In this document: positions 48,907 to 58,892 of the stretch, piece after piece
How the letters are laid out: every line of letters starts with the position of its first letter
Position numbering within the stretch: position 1 is the first letter of the stretch
Source: Plutella xylostella
Lineage: Eukaryota; Arthropoda; Insecta; Lepidoptera; Plutellidae
DNA: 64,000 nucleotides
Assembly (NCBI RefSeq): GCF_932276165.1
Contig: NC_064005.1
Span: 5,394,001 to 5,458,000 of the forward strand
Direction of reading: 5' to 3'
The notes under the pieces: generated by a model
What the model was told of the DNA's origin: nothing
Seen by the model: the letters and a program-made list of their open reading frames with translations, nothing else
Databases searched by the model: none
Made by a program: the position numbers and the translations under genes

Positions 48907-50907
48907 ATATTGTGCCCAATTAGTTTCTTTATGAAATTCTATTATTGTACCATTTTGTAGTAAAATTTAAACCATACAGCATTTATTTCGTTTTGAAATG
49001 ATAGTCTATGTAATTGTATTGCTCTTTGCTTCGCTACGATACCCCAGTTTACCAATTTAATTCAATAGCTAATGTTATTTTAGTTTCATGCATATTGATG
49101 TTATGTGTTTGGAAAATGACGCTAAATTTTTGGAGCGAGTCCGATCAAAGTTAAATATGATCCTATCCCGATTAATTAAAAGCAAATATGTACGTAAATG
49201 ATGGTGGCGTTAGTATATCAAATATTTATAGTAGGTACAACCACTTCGGTTGTAAAAATGGAAAAATGTTTTAGAAGCGGATAAAATTTAGTTTTTTTTG
49301 GCACAATGACGTGACGTAGGACACAGGTCTATATTATAAACTTTGTGCATGACGTGTTTTTTAATAATAATAGTTTTCACAAATTTCCAAAGCTTCAGTG
49401 TGTAAAATATTTCACAACACAACCATTTCTAAAGCATTCAATATTTTGTGTTCCTTCTGGCAAGCTACCCAATTCAAAACTTCGAACATCATCATCAGCC
49501 AATAATCATCCACTGCCGGACATCTTCCCAAGGTATTTTGAACAGTATGTTGTTTTTTTTCAAATATTGAATCCCATTATTTGATTATTTTCATACATTA
49601 TATCCATCAAACTACTGCAAACAATATACGTATTCCCAGGCACATAAGTAAAGAAACGACGCGCCCACTACCCTATCAAAACAGACCCAAAACCTCAAGA
49701 TACACAAACAGGGCAAAAAATTTAATTAGAAACCGTGTGTTATTAGGCGGGATTGTTCCGCGAACAGACGAAAATGCCCCCAGGCCTTCGGACATGTGCT
49801 GGGGCAGACGTGACATAAGTACCGATGAGCATTGACGAGGCTTTGTGCTGGGTATCGATCTGTTGCTGCTCGCGCCACTGTGTGGATGCACTGTGGTACG
49901 ATAGATCATATTGTTATTGTGTCGTGGGTTTCTTTGCTTGAGGTTGGAGGTGTTTGGTTGTAAGGCGCGGCGGTTGGGTGGGGTTATGCTACTGCTACCT
50001 CCGTACCAAATATAGTACAAAACGATGTATGATAAACGTAAGTATACCTAAGAGAACAGATTTTTACAATACGGTAGGTTCCATGTTAATGTTCAATGTG
50101 TTTAAATTGTTTTCATCCAAAGCAGCACTTCTCAATTTATATTTAATATTATAAAATTTTATTACCACCAAAAATGTATAATGATTTTTATTTCAATATT
50201 AAAACACTAACCTAAATTTAAATTACTACGGCAATATAAACAAAACACTCACACTTGGGGGAGGGAAAGGTCACTAAATACACATAAAATGGTTAATTAA
50301 GGCCTAATATCTATAGGAAAGGACTTTAACAACCGTTTCCCCTCTGAGGTAATCACTAATCAATTTGGTGCTTCGGAAATTCGGAATATTTTATAGCAGA
50401 TTACTGGGTATGGGTACTGCTTATAATAATGGAAAATCACACATGACAAGCATTCTGACCATTCTGATTATAATGGAAATTAAAATAATATTCGACGTAA
50501 AATTTGTCAATAGAAATAATGGTCATAAAATAGTCTACTACCACTTCACAAAGGCTCTGTCAAACAGCCAACCCTACGATTCGCGATTTTTTAAGCTACA
50601 TTATGTAAAAAACGTCAAAAATAAAAGAAGGTCGTTGCTTATAAATTTAAGGTCCCAATTTTATCACTTTAAAGTCACGTAACGGAATCTCGCGCGGCCA
50701 TGCTCCCGCTTCAACAAGCTTCCACCTAATGAATTTCAACCTTGTTTGCGAAAATAAAATTAATGGACTACTTACTTGAAAAAAAATGGGCACGGATCAT
50801 GCATAATAATACGTAAAACGTGACTTCACAAGATTTCTGGTGTAGATAGCTCAAGGAATCTGTGGATGTAAAAAGTGAATGATGCTGTGTGAAGGTGTGT
50901 TTCCTCG
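48907..50907. other. Intergenic, no gene seen
   Basis: 49480-49830 contains lepidopteran-type repeat phrases (atcatcatcagcc; ggccttcggacatgtgctgg). The frame at 49676-50020 (minus) is probably part of a dead repeat. No gene. Confidence 0.4.
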
Positions 50908-51095
50908 AGCTTCGCTTCGCCCTAAAAAGTTTTCCCGTGGGAATTCCGGGATAAAAAGTGGGATATGTTCATTGTCAGGGTCTAGACCATCTGTATACCA
51001 AATTTCATTCAAATCCGTTCTGTAGTTTTAGCGTGAAAGAGTAACAGACAGACAGACAGACACAGTTACTTTCGCATTTATAATATTAGTTCGGA
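50908..51095 (-). mobile_element. Nonautonomous Helitron-like element, copy 3 (3' end lost)
   Basis: On the minus strand it starts TCCGAACTAATATTATAAAT after A and continues like copies 1 and 2 to ggcgaagcgaagctcgagg, then stops before the expected CTAG terminus. Confidence 0.7.
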
Positions 51096-51288
51096 TTACT
51101 TTTTGATGCATCCCTCAAGGACCTAAGATACCTAACTTATATTTTTATTTATTAAGTATTATTTATTATCATTATTGCACGGCATATTATACCGCCGTCT
51201 TTATCGAATCACCGCGAATTGCGATATTCGTTTATTTATGCCGATAACGGTGCCGTAAAGCGGGAACTGATGTTTATACTTATACATA

Positions 51289-51482
51289 TGTAGGATTTAA
51301 AATATTTCAATGATATTTCAGAACGAATTATAGAATTATTACTTGTCTATGACTTAACTTTTTCATGAAGGCTCTCTTGTATATATGGCGTCTAGCAGTA
51401 AGATTGTTCTCTGTTTCTTGGGTGTACATAAATTAAATAAAGATTGTTTAAGTGCATCGGCGGATTTAATTTTCATCCCACA
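51289..51482 (+). repeat. LTR (5' LTR of the Gag-only element)
   Basis: TGTAGGATTTAAAATATTTC ... TTTTCATCCCACA. Includes TATATA, and AATAAA in ttaaataaagattg. Five substitutions separate it from the 3' LTR. Confidence 0.92.
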
Positions 51483-51487
51483 ACTTT

Positions 51488-51505
51488 TGGGGGCTCGTCC
51501 GGGAT
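51488..51505 (+). promoter_or_regulatory. Primer-binding site, tRNA-Pro type
   Basis: TGGGGGCTCGTCCGGGAT, complementary over 18 bases to the 3' end of a tRNA-Pro as known from well-studied retroviral primer sites. It lies five bases after the LTR end. Confidence 0.85.
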
Positions 51506-51719
51506 GAGAATAAGCCAAAGGTGCTGAAGATGGTGTAAATAAGGTGTAAATAGTGTAAATAAGGGGGCGTGTTTGTGAAGCGATTCACAAACGGAAAAGA
51601 TGGCAGCGGACTAAAATTGTGAAAATTCTTAATTAATGAAGGTGAAATTTAAGGTGAAAGTTGAAGGTGATAATGATTTATACGGATTATTAATACGGTG
51701 AAGGTGAAAAATTAATGAC

Positions 51720-52949
51720 ATGATGATGCTCAGCATGGAGGCGGCGATCCCGCGGTTCACGGGAGCGGACCCGACGTACCCGGCGGCAAGGTGGGTGGAG
51801 GAGATCAGTGACAATGCGGAGGTGTTCGGCTGGTCACCTTCCCAAAAGCTTCTGATGGCGCGACGTGCTCTGACTGGTGTGGCAGGTCTGTGGCTCCGTA
51901 CGGAGAATACATTCAAGACCTTCGAAGAGCTGCAGCGGGCTCTGCTGGAGGAGTTTCCCTACGATGCCAACCCGAAGGTGATCCACGAGCTCATGACAAA
52001 CCGTAAGAAGAAGCGTGATGAGAGCTGTTATGAGTACATGCTGGTGATGAAGGAGCTGGGGAAGCGCGGTGGATTTGAGGACTATGTAGCAATACAATAT
52101 ATAGTCGATGGTATCGAAGACTGTGTGATACACAAAGTCATGCTGTATGGTGTCACCACATATCCGGACCTGAAGGAAAAGCTGAAAATTTACGAATATA
52201 TGAAAAGAAAGATGGAGATGAGTGCGCGAACGAGAAGAGAAAGCCCGGCTAGATGGTGCAGCTGCACAGGAGGCAAACGACCGATAGACGACGTGTCGGT
52301 AAAGCAGGAACCTGAACAGCAACAGAGCAACGGATGCGGAGACAAGTCGGCGGTGTCGTTAAAACAGCACTCGAGTATGTTCGAAGTCAGGATGGACGAG
52401 GCCAACAAACGGAGTAATGATTATTCGAAGGAAAAGAAAGTGACAGCCATAAAGACGAAGGAGAACGAAACGATAGCCAAAGACACAAAGGCGAACGAAG
52501 TGACATCCATGAAACGTCAATGTAAACCGGAAGTTGTAAATGTTGTAAATAAACAGGTCATGGAGAATACAAAGGTGAAAGAGGCACCAATCGAGGTAAA
52601 GGAGGAAAATATTGATATACAAAAGGTTGAAGAGGTGTGTGAGAAAAATATTGTTGTTGAAGAAGTTGAAAATATGGTTGGAAAAGAGAGTTGTCCAGGT
52701 GAATTTGCTAAGAAGAAGGATGGCACAAAAAGGAGATATTATATCGATAATAAGAAGGCGTTTAAAAGAAGATGTGTAGAAAAAGATACACAGTACCAAG
52801 ATGGTTTGATGGAGAATGAAATATGTTACAAAATAAATAAGGAGAAAACTATGGAGAAAGAAATCGTGAAGAGGGTATACAAGGATGGTAATTTCTCTGA
52901 AAGGATTATAAAAGAAGAAAGGAAGAAAGATTACCATGTACTACGCTGA
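51720..52949 (+). CDS. Gag-like capsid protein with long charged tail
   Basis: 409 codons; the Met at 51723 or the one at 51735 (MEAAIPRF) is the likelier start. Residues about 8-75 (IPRFTGADPTYPAARWVEEI ... GWSPSQKLLMARRALTGVAG ... FEELQRALLEEF) resemble the N-lobe of Ty3/Gypsy-type capsids, the fold also found in domesticated Arc. Residues about 85-165 (ESCYEYMLVMKELGKRGG ... DGIEDCVIHKVMLYG) resemble the C-lobe. From about 175 the protein is a lysine- and glutamate-rich tail; no CCHC zinc knuckle is present (only CSC near 178). The sole product of its element. Confidence 0.82.
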   Translation: MMMLSMEAAIPRFTGADPTYPAARWVEEISDNAEVFGWSPSQKLLMARRALTGVAGLWLRTENTFKTFEELQRALLEEFPYDANPKVIHELMTNRKKKRDESCYEYMLVMKELGKRGGFEDYVAIQYIVDGIEDCVIHKVMLYGVTTYPDLKEKLKIYEYMKRKMEMSARTRRESPARWCSCTGGKRPIDDVSVKQEPEQQQSNGCGDKSAVSLKQHSSMFEVRMDEANKRSNDYSKEKKVTAIKTKENETIAKDTKANEVTSMKRQCKPEVVNVVNKQVMENTKVKEAPIEVKEENIDIQKVEEVCEKNIVVEEVENMVGKESCPGEFAKKKDGTKRRYYIDNKKAFKRRCVEKDTQYQDGLMENEICYKINKEKTMEKEIVKRVYKDGNFSERIIKEERKKDYHVLR

Positions 52950-53372
52950 GTACATGAAGCCATTGCCTAGATGGGACACTGAGGAAAGTGTAGGTGATTT
53001 TTATAAGGTTTTATTTGTGTGATGATGAATGAGTGACAAAGAATGAGTGTGTTTTTAATTGAATAGGCAGGGTAAATTTTATGTGTTATTGTATGTTAAA
53101 TGTACAGGATGTTTTATTGTATGTTAAATGTACAAGATGATGTTTATTGATGAAATGTTTACCTAAATATCCCATGGTTGTGTTAAGAATTTTAGTTCTA
53201 AAGTTTATATTGTGTTAATAATTAAGTGTAGTTTCCTGAAAGTTGCAAATTTAATATTTTTATGTTACAGTTCAATATGTTGTTTAAATGTAGATTCAGT
53301 AAAGATTTATGTTGATTGTTTTTTATATGTTTTTCATAGTCTGAGGGCAGACTATCTGCAGGATGGCCGAGC
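52950..53372 (+). other. 3' noncoding part of the Gag-only element
   Basis: About 420 bases between the Gag stop and the 3' LTR, AT-rich, containing a short direct repeat (ttttattgtatgttaaatgt, 53079 and 53110). The sequence before the LTR (aggatggccgagc) is a poor polypurine tract. Confidence 0.6.
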
Positions 53373-53566
53373 TGTAGGATTTATAATATTTCAATGATAT
53401 TTCAGAACGAATTATAGAATTATTACTTGTCTATGACTTAACTTTTTCATGAGGGCTCTCTTGTATATATGGCGTCTAGCAGTAAGATTTTTCTCTGTTT
53501 CTTGGGTGTAAATAAATTAAATAAAGATTGTTTAAGTGCATCGGCGGCTTTAATTTTCATCCCACA
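53373..53566 (+). repeat. LTR (3' LTR of the Gag-only element)
   Basis: 194 bp, 5 differences from 51289-51482; supplies the poly(A) signal AATAAA for the element transcript. Confidence 0.92.
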
Positions 53567-53744
53567 CATATATGCCAGTAGTAAGAGCCAGACCGAATTA
53601 TTATGTATTTTTTTACAATCAATGCCATTGTGACAATCTTCGTGAATGAATTAACTTAAATGTAATGAAATGAAATGAAATTAACATTCAGTTTTATCAG
53701 ACGGAGACAGTCTGTTCAGCAAACGTTGAACAGATAAAAAAAGA

Positions 53745-53872
53745 GTTTTCATTTCCCATTTTAAGTAGTACCGAATTAATAACGTAACTGTAATTTATAA
53801 CGTAAAATTTGTATTTAATAACATTCATAACTAAACGGTCGGTACTACTTAGTTAAAATGGGAATGGATCGT
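53745..53872. repeat. Inverted-repeat MITE
   Basis: tttcccattttaagtagtac ... ggtactacttagttaaaatg: arms of about 25 bp in inverse orientation frame a roughly 120-bp unit. Confidence 0.65.
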
Positions 53873-53929
53873 TGAAGATCATAATAATAATACTTTACTT
53901 TTTGATTGTGTAAAATCATCATCATCACA

Positions 53930-54022
53930 TCATCACGACCCATCACGTCCCCACTGCCGGGCACGGGTCTCCTTCCAATGAAGGAAGGGTTTTAGACCTA
54001 GTCCACCACGCTGGCCTAGTTT
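53930..54022. repeat. Short interspersed repeat fragment
   Basis: cgtccccactgccgggcacg ... ggaagggttttagacctagt ccaccacgctggcc, a type common in moth genomes as a SINE/LINE tail. Confidence 0.5.
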
Positions 54023-55457
54023 ATAAAATAATATAACTATATTAATGAATGTTTATCACAATCATCATAAATAACTCATTGCTAAACAAAATTAAAACGA
54101 AACAGGCACTAAGTAAAAACAACAAAGCGTACTTATAAAATTTTGTATGAGTACTCAATTAAAGTAAGTAAAGAACTTAATTAAACTTTTTAACTTATTC
54201 AACGTGAAACACAAAAAACATCTATCGACCCAACTCCATAAGCACATCAATAAAACTTACACTTAAAATACAAATTGTCCGTTACAAGTCGTAACCACTC
54301 AATTTACTGACATATTGATGTGAATACAAAAACACAGTGTAATTTTATTTTATTTGCGAATAAATTGAAGTGAGGCATCCGGCGCGGTCCGCTGTACGGT
54401 GGCGAGAGGCGACCAATATTTTTCATTACTATGCTAATTTCATTGTCCCTATAAACGCGATGTCCCGTTCGCACCCGCAAAGAGGTTAGCAGCGCCACGA
54501 GCGCTTTTTCTGTGTCCACTGAAAAAAATCATTCGCTTCCGAGAGGTCTACTCACTTAATTTGAAATGCATTTGGCCGTTCCGTTTTTCGCCGTCCACAT
54601 GCTCCATTAAAACAGCCGTTTCAACGACAGCCTACTGCAAAGGCTATCTTACGCCAATTTTGTTCCCTTTGAAATAGTAAGCTTCAAGCAGGAATAATGT
54701 GACCAAAGTGAGTTAGCGCCATATCTCTTTGAGATGATCCTCTTTGTTTTACGAACCACAGACTTATTGTCCGCCATAATGCGGAACTCCCACAAAGAGA
54801 GATCGGGCCCGCAGCTTATCAATAAGGCAACTTGTTTGTAAACAGACATCTGTCGTTTGTGTGTACACAAAACGAAACTCTTCCGCGATCCCTAAAATTA
54901 AATTATACTCAACAAAGCTGTTTCCTAAGACCACAAAAAGATAAACCGAGATTTGCCAGAGAGCAATTAAAACTTTACCTAAGAACTAACTTTGTTGGGA
55001 GCTAGTGTTTGCCGCGGCTGCAAGTTTATAGTCGGCCAGACGAGAAATATATATCTGGTTTTACTTTTCAAAGGCAACGGGTGGGATTGAACCGCCCAAC
55101 TGGCAAATTAAAGACGACCATAACGAACGCAGTGCAATGAAAATGTCTCATGCAAATTACGTGTCGGCAAAGTCATTAGGGACGCAAAATGGAGAGTTGA
55201 AACCACTGCATCGGTGTTATACTGTATTTACATTGGTAATGTTACTTAATATGTATGAAGAGCATTGTAGCCGGTTCTTGCAAAATTTATTGGTCCAGCA
55301 CACTTTGTGATGAAAGTCTCGGCTTTTGATGGATAAAAGAGAATGGCCAAATCTGACCCGTTTTGCAGCCACTGACCAAACCTATTTTCATTCAGTGATA
55401 AAAGTGTTCTAAATAAGGTATAAAAATAAATCTAAAGCACTTATTTAAGAACAATAG
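54023..55457. other. Intergenic, unique block, possible regulatory DNA
   Basis: 54360-54900 is GC-balanced and non-repetitive (ggcatccggcgcggtccgct, gttaacgcc-type and tgtttgtaaac motifs). No open frame with splice sites. Confidence 0.35.
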
Positions 55458-56432
55458 GTAGGGTAACGTAACGTACCTAGGGACACTTTCGACTACCCCA
55501 ACTTTGAATGAAGATATCGCAGCGTACAACTAAGATATTAATGTGAAATTTACTTTATTCGGTAGGATATATAATCTATTATCACTAGTATTTATGCTGG
55601 AGCTTTGGTGTGACCAGATTTTTAAAAATTAAGATTAATGTAAAAATGCTTGTTTTGACCCAAGGTACGTTACACGTTTGTACCTTGGGACACTTTTGAG
55701 TGTACTTTGGGACAAATTGATCTATTATATTTTTGGTACAAAAAGTCTTGTAATCATCGTTATTTTATAACTACATTGACATCAAATTATCATTAGTTTT
55801 TAACGAAATTATATTTTGCGATTATGTATGAATCTTATGTTACAAATTAGAACATTCACTTTATAGGAATATTTTCTCCTTCTTTTACTTTATCTACTGC
55901 TTGTTTCAAACAATCCAGACTTATTACAACTCTCTTCTTTCCAGTTTTACTCTGCCACAAATAAGAACAGAGATTTATGGCGTTATTTAGAAGTTAACAG
56001 TCTCCATAGTACAAACCCATAGGATAAAGTGTCCCAAGGTACAAATTTAATCGTGTCCCAAGGTACAAAAACGCAATATTTACAAAAATTTCAATATCTT
56101 TATTTTTATGTTAGGAATCTTTAAAATAATTGCTGTGTCATAAAATTAAATAACTGAAAATATATACGTGACATTCATGTCTCCATTTTGAGCATGCTTC
56201 AATGAAATAAAGCAACTCAAAAGCTATAGAAAAGTAAATTTTGTCTCCAAAAAACTTCATGTTGTCTTCACCTCACACTCGATGCCGGTATGATCACGAG
56301 ACTCACTAGTTTTGCCAAGCGAGTAAAACACTACGCATAGGGTAGAATTATAATTTGTTAAATTTGCCGGTTTTTAAAATAAAATCATTGTCCCGAGGTA
56401 CAAGCGTCCCAAGGTACGTTACGTTACCCTAC
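55458..56432. mobile_element. Nonautonomous DNA element with iterated ggtac-cttggg motif
   Basis: Ends gtagggtaacgtaacgtacc and ggtacgttacgttaccctac are inverse copies of each other. The motif TGTCCCAAGGTACAA or its inverse recurs near both ends and inside: 55475-55489, 55659-55690, 56029-56071 and 56390-56420. No transposase frame. Probably about 975 bp. Confidence 0.75.
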
Positions 56433-57067
56433 CTACCTACTTAGTTCGGGGGAAACATATAGTACAGTACAAAGACGTGATCTTTCAGCACCTATATATT
56501 TTGCCATTCCTCATAATAATCTAGACACGCGGTAGCGTGTCAAGCCAAGTTCGAGAAACAGAACTGGTGAGCCGCACCGTGTGTAATATTACATGAACCA
56601 TTTGGAGCCACTTTTGACCCCCTCATAAATAAAAAACTATTTAATATAAACGTATGAAATTTGGCACATATATTGAGACTTACGAGATACATATGTGTTC
56701 TAAATTTCATGAGCGTATCTCAAACGGTTATTTAGATATTAATGTCCAAAAAACCTAATTTTTAACATTGACTGACTCACTCACGTAGGTATAGATCAAA
56801 ACTTACACCAGGATACAAGTACTGTAGTCATGGGCTACACATCAGTATATGTTTCATCGATGGCTCCGCTGCTCTGGCGGGTCATGGCGCCATAGAGATA
56901 TGGCCATTCTCCTTTGTAGATTTTGGGTCCTGTTTACTAAGTTCATGCAAATTATCTTTAACAAAAACCAATTTTTTTAACATAAGAGTTGAGCCTGATC
57001 TAATCATAGGTATGATACATATTACAAAACTAATAGAATTCAAATAAATTACCACACCGTATCGATC
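56433..57067. other. Intergenic, no gene seen
   Basis: Repeat-like phrase tatgaaatttggcacatata ... aaatttcatgagcgtatctc; no coding sequence. Confidence 0.4.
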
Positions 57068-57070
57068 TTA

Positions 57071-57266
57071 GGCCCGGGTCTCCTATTTACGCCGTAGATC
57101 GCGTCCAGCGTCTCGCTGTTGGCCGCGTCACAATGCTCACTACGTCTACGCGCCAACGTCAGCGTGTGAGGGAGACCGCATCAGTACATTTCTATAGTGA
57201 GCATCGTGACGCGGCCTACGGCGTGACGCTGGACGCGACCTACGGCGTAAATAGGAGACCCGGGCC
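57071..57266. mobile_element. Harbinger-like MITE (TTA target)
   Basis: Nearly palindromic: ggcccgggtctcctatttac ... gtaaataggagacccgggcc, arms about 75 bp. Flanked by TTA at 57068-57070 and 57267-57269, the PIF/Harbinger target preference. Size 196 bp. Confidence 0.85.
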
Positions 57267-57269
57267 TTA

Positions 57270-58420
57270 GGAAGGTAGGTAGCAACGTCAAACTTAAAGC
57301 TCCTTTTTGTTTGGGAGTAAAAAAGGCCATATATTATAATACATACATGATGTGTCTGTTGAGCCCTCAAATCAACGATTGATTAAGCTCAGAGATCCAC
57401 AAATCTTTTTGGCAAAGCCTTTATACCTCGTCAACAACTTTCGTTGGAGCAAAGAAAAATAAATAAGTAGAGAGAACCTGTGATATTCCAGACGTAAACT
57501 GAATAGAGCTTGAAACACAGATACTAAAGGTATGTATACATACTCTTCTATTCATTACTTTGTTCTAAGAAATTAACGAATGGCTTAGGGCTGTTTTATC
57601 AAGATTGTTACTCATTGGTTCCAAAACGAAGACACTTGATTGTAGTTTAAAAACGAAAGACGTTTATTACAACAAACATAGAAAACCAAACACAGCGCAG
57701 CTAATCACGATACGCAAAACGTAACCCTGAACAGCGATAGAAAATAAAATTTTCTCACGAAAATCATTCCGACCCCAAGTCCGACAAATACAACCTTTAA
57801 CCTTTTGTCCGGGACGTTAGGAAAGGAACTCAAAGAAACGGCTGGTCTCGCGTTACACACAGCGCCGGGTAATCAGCAGCACGTGTTCGACACAGTCCAC
57901 CTTATTACCTACCTGTCTTACACTGTGACTATATTGGCGAGCGGGAGCGGTTCTGTACCGATGTCCTAAGAAAGGTAGGTAGCCAGTGGTGGCTGGATAA
58001 GAATACCCATGGCCAGTGTTGTGGCACTTGTTCCTTATGACAATGTCCAACAGTGGATGATGGATATCGGATAAAAAAATATATCTATACCTAATCCACC
58101 ATGTGAGAATAAGCTTCATCTAAACAACTTGGTAGTTCTGAAGCTGGTAGCGAAAGCACTTATGTACCTAACTTGTAAAACTAACAAACCATTCATTATT
58201 TCAAAGATTGACAGTTGGTTATTAGGTATTTACATACAAAAGGCATAGCACGGGGCGCAAGATGCCACAAAAGTTTTGCGTCTCGCTCACTCACATCGCG
58301 AAGCTTCGAAAGCGAGTGCAACTTATCGGTAAGTTTCGGTCTACTATTTGTCAGATAATGTGAACTTAAATTGAACTAGGTATTCGGAATATAGGTTTTA
58401 CGGTCGGCTTACCCTAGTTA
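57270..58420. other. Intergenic, no gene seen
   Basis: A relative of the 24785 element at about 58240-58325 (gttttgcgtctcgctcactc). No gene. Confidence 0.4.
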
Positions 58421-58530
58421 TACAGGGTGTTGCAAAAAGGGTATACTAAGCCGAAACCTACATGTGCAGCATGTTATATTTAAGGTTAGGTTTCGGCTTA
58501 GTATACTCTTTTTGCGACACCCTGTATAAT
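58421..58530. repeat. Short mariner-like MITE, copy 2
   Basis: tatacagggtgttgcaaaaa ... ctttttgcgacaccctgtata, with long internal inverted arms (gggtatactaagccgaaacc). Same family as 32737-32834. Confidence 0.85.
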
Positions 58531-58740
58531 TAAGCGGCAGTAAGTCAGCGTACTTGTGGTATTGCAGGTTCTACATCATCTTGCGGATATTTTACATACA
58601 ATTGTACAGGTTGACATTTCAATATGGAATGTAAAAAAATTACTCAGGTGGTTGGGTCTTCTGGAATATGGTTGGACTAGGAAATAAAGGAGGACTGATT
58701 GTCAAGACATGTTTAATGACTGTCTAAATAAAGGCTTGCT

Positions 58741-58892
58741 AAATGACCCCGTCTGCAATATTTAAGTATACTTTAACAGTGCATGAAAAGGTTACCAACT
58801 AAAAACGTAAAAAATTAAACGTACTATATTTTTTTGGGTCATTTGGTGTTGACATTTTGTAAGAGGAAATTTTTATTGCTCGCGAGTGTATA
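58741..58892 (+). repeat. MITE of the 'gagcaatgaaaaag' family, copy 4 (one end missing)
   Basis: Contains aaatgaccccgtctgcaata, shared with 63916-63940, and ends tttattgctcgcgagtgtat. Confidence 0.65.

Larger units (their letters stand above)
51289..53566 (+). mobile_element. Gag-only LTR retrotransposon (no Pol)
   Basis: Two 194-bp LTRs (51289-51482, 53373-53566), TGTAGG...CCCACA, differ at five positions and are flanked by CATA on both sides (51285-51288, 53567-53570). A perfect 18-base tRNA-Pro type primer site follows the 5' LTR. The internal region of 1.9 kb has one long ORF (51720-52949), Gag-like. No protease, RT or integrase sequence is present. It must use enzymes from another element to move. 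LTR divergence makes it older than the Gypsy copy at 7549. Confidence 0.9.

Noticed and set aside
51834..52937. Minus-strand ORFs (162 and 192 codons) within the Gag-only element
   Set aside because: Antisense shadows of the purine-rich Gag frame, with F/L/H-rich low-complexity composition.
7549..53566. The Gag-less Gypsy element and the Gag-only element as a cooperating pair
   Set aside because: LTR sequences, lengths (211 versus 194 bp) and primer sites differ, and their ages differ, so there is no evidence that one packages the other.
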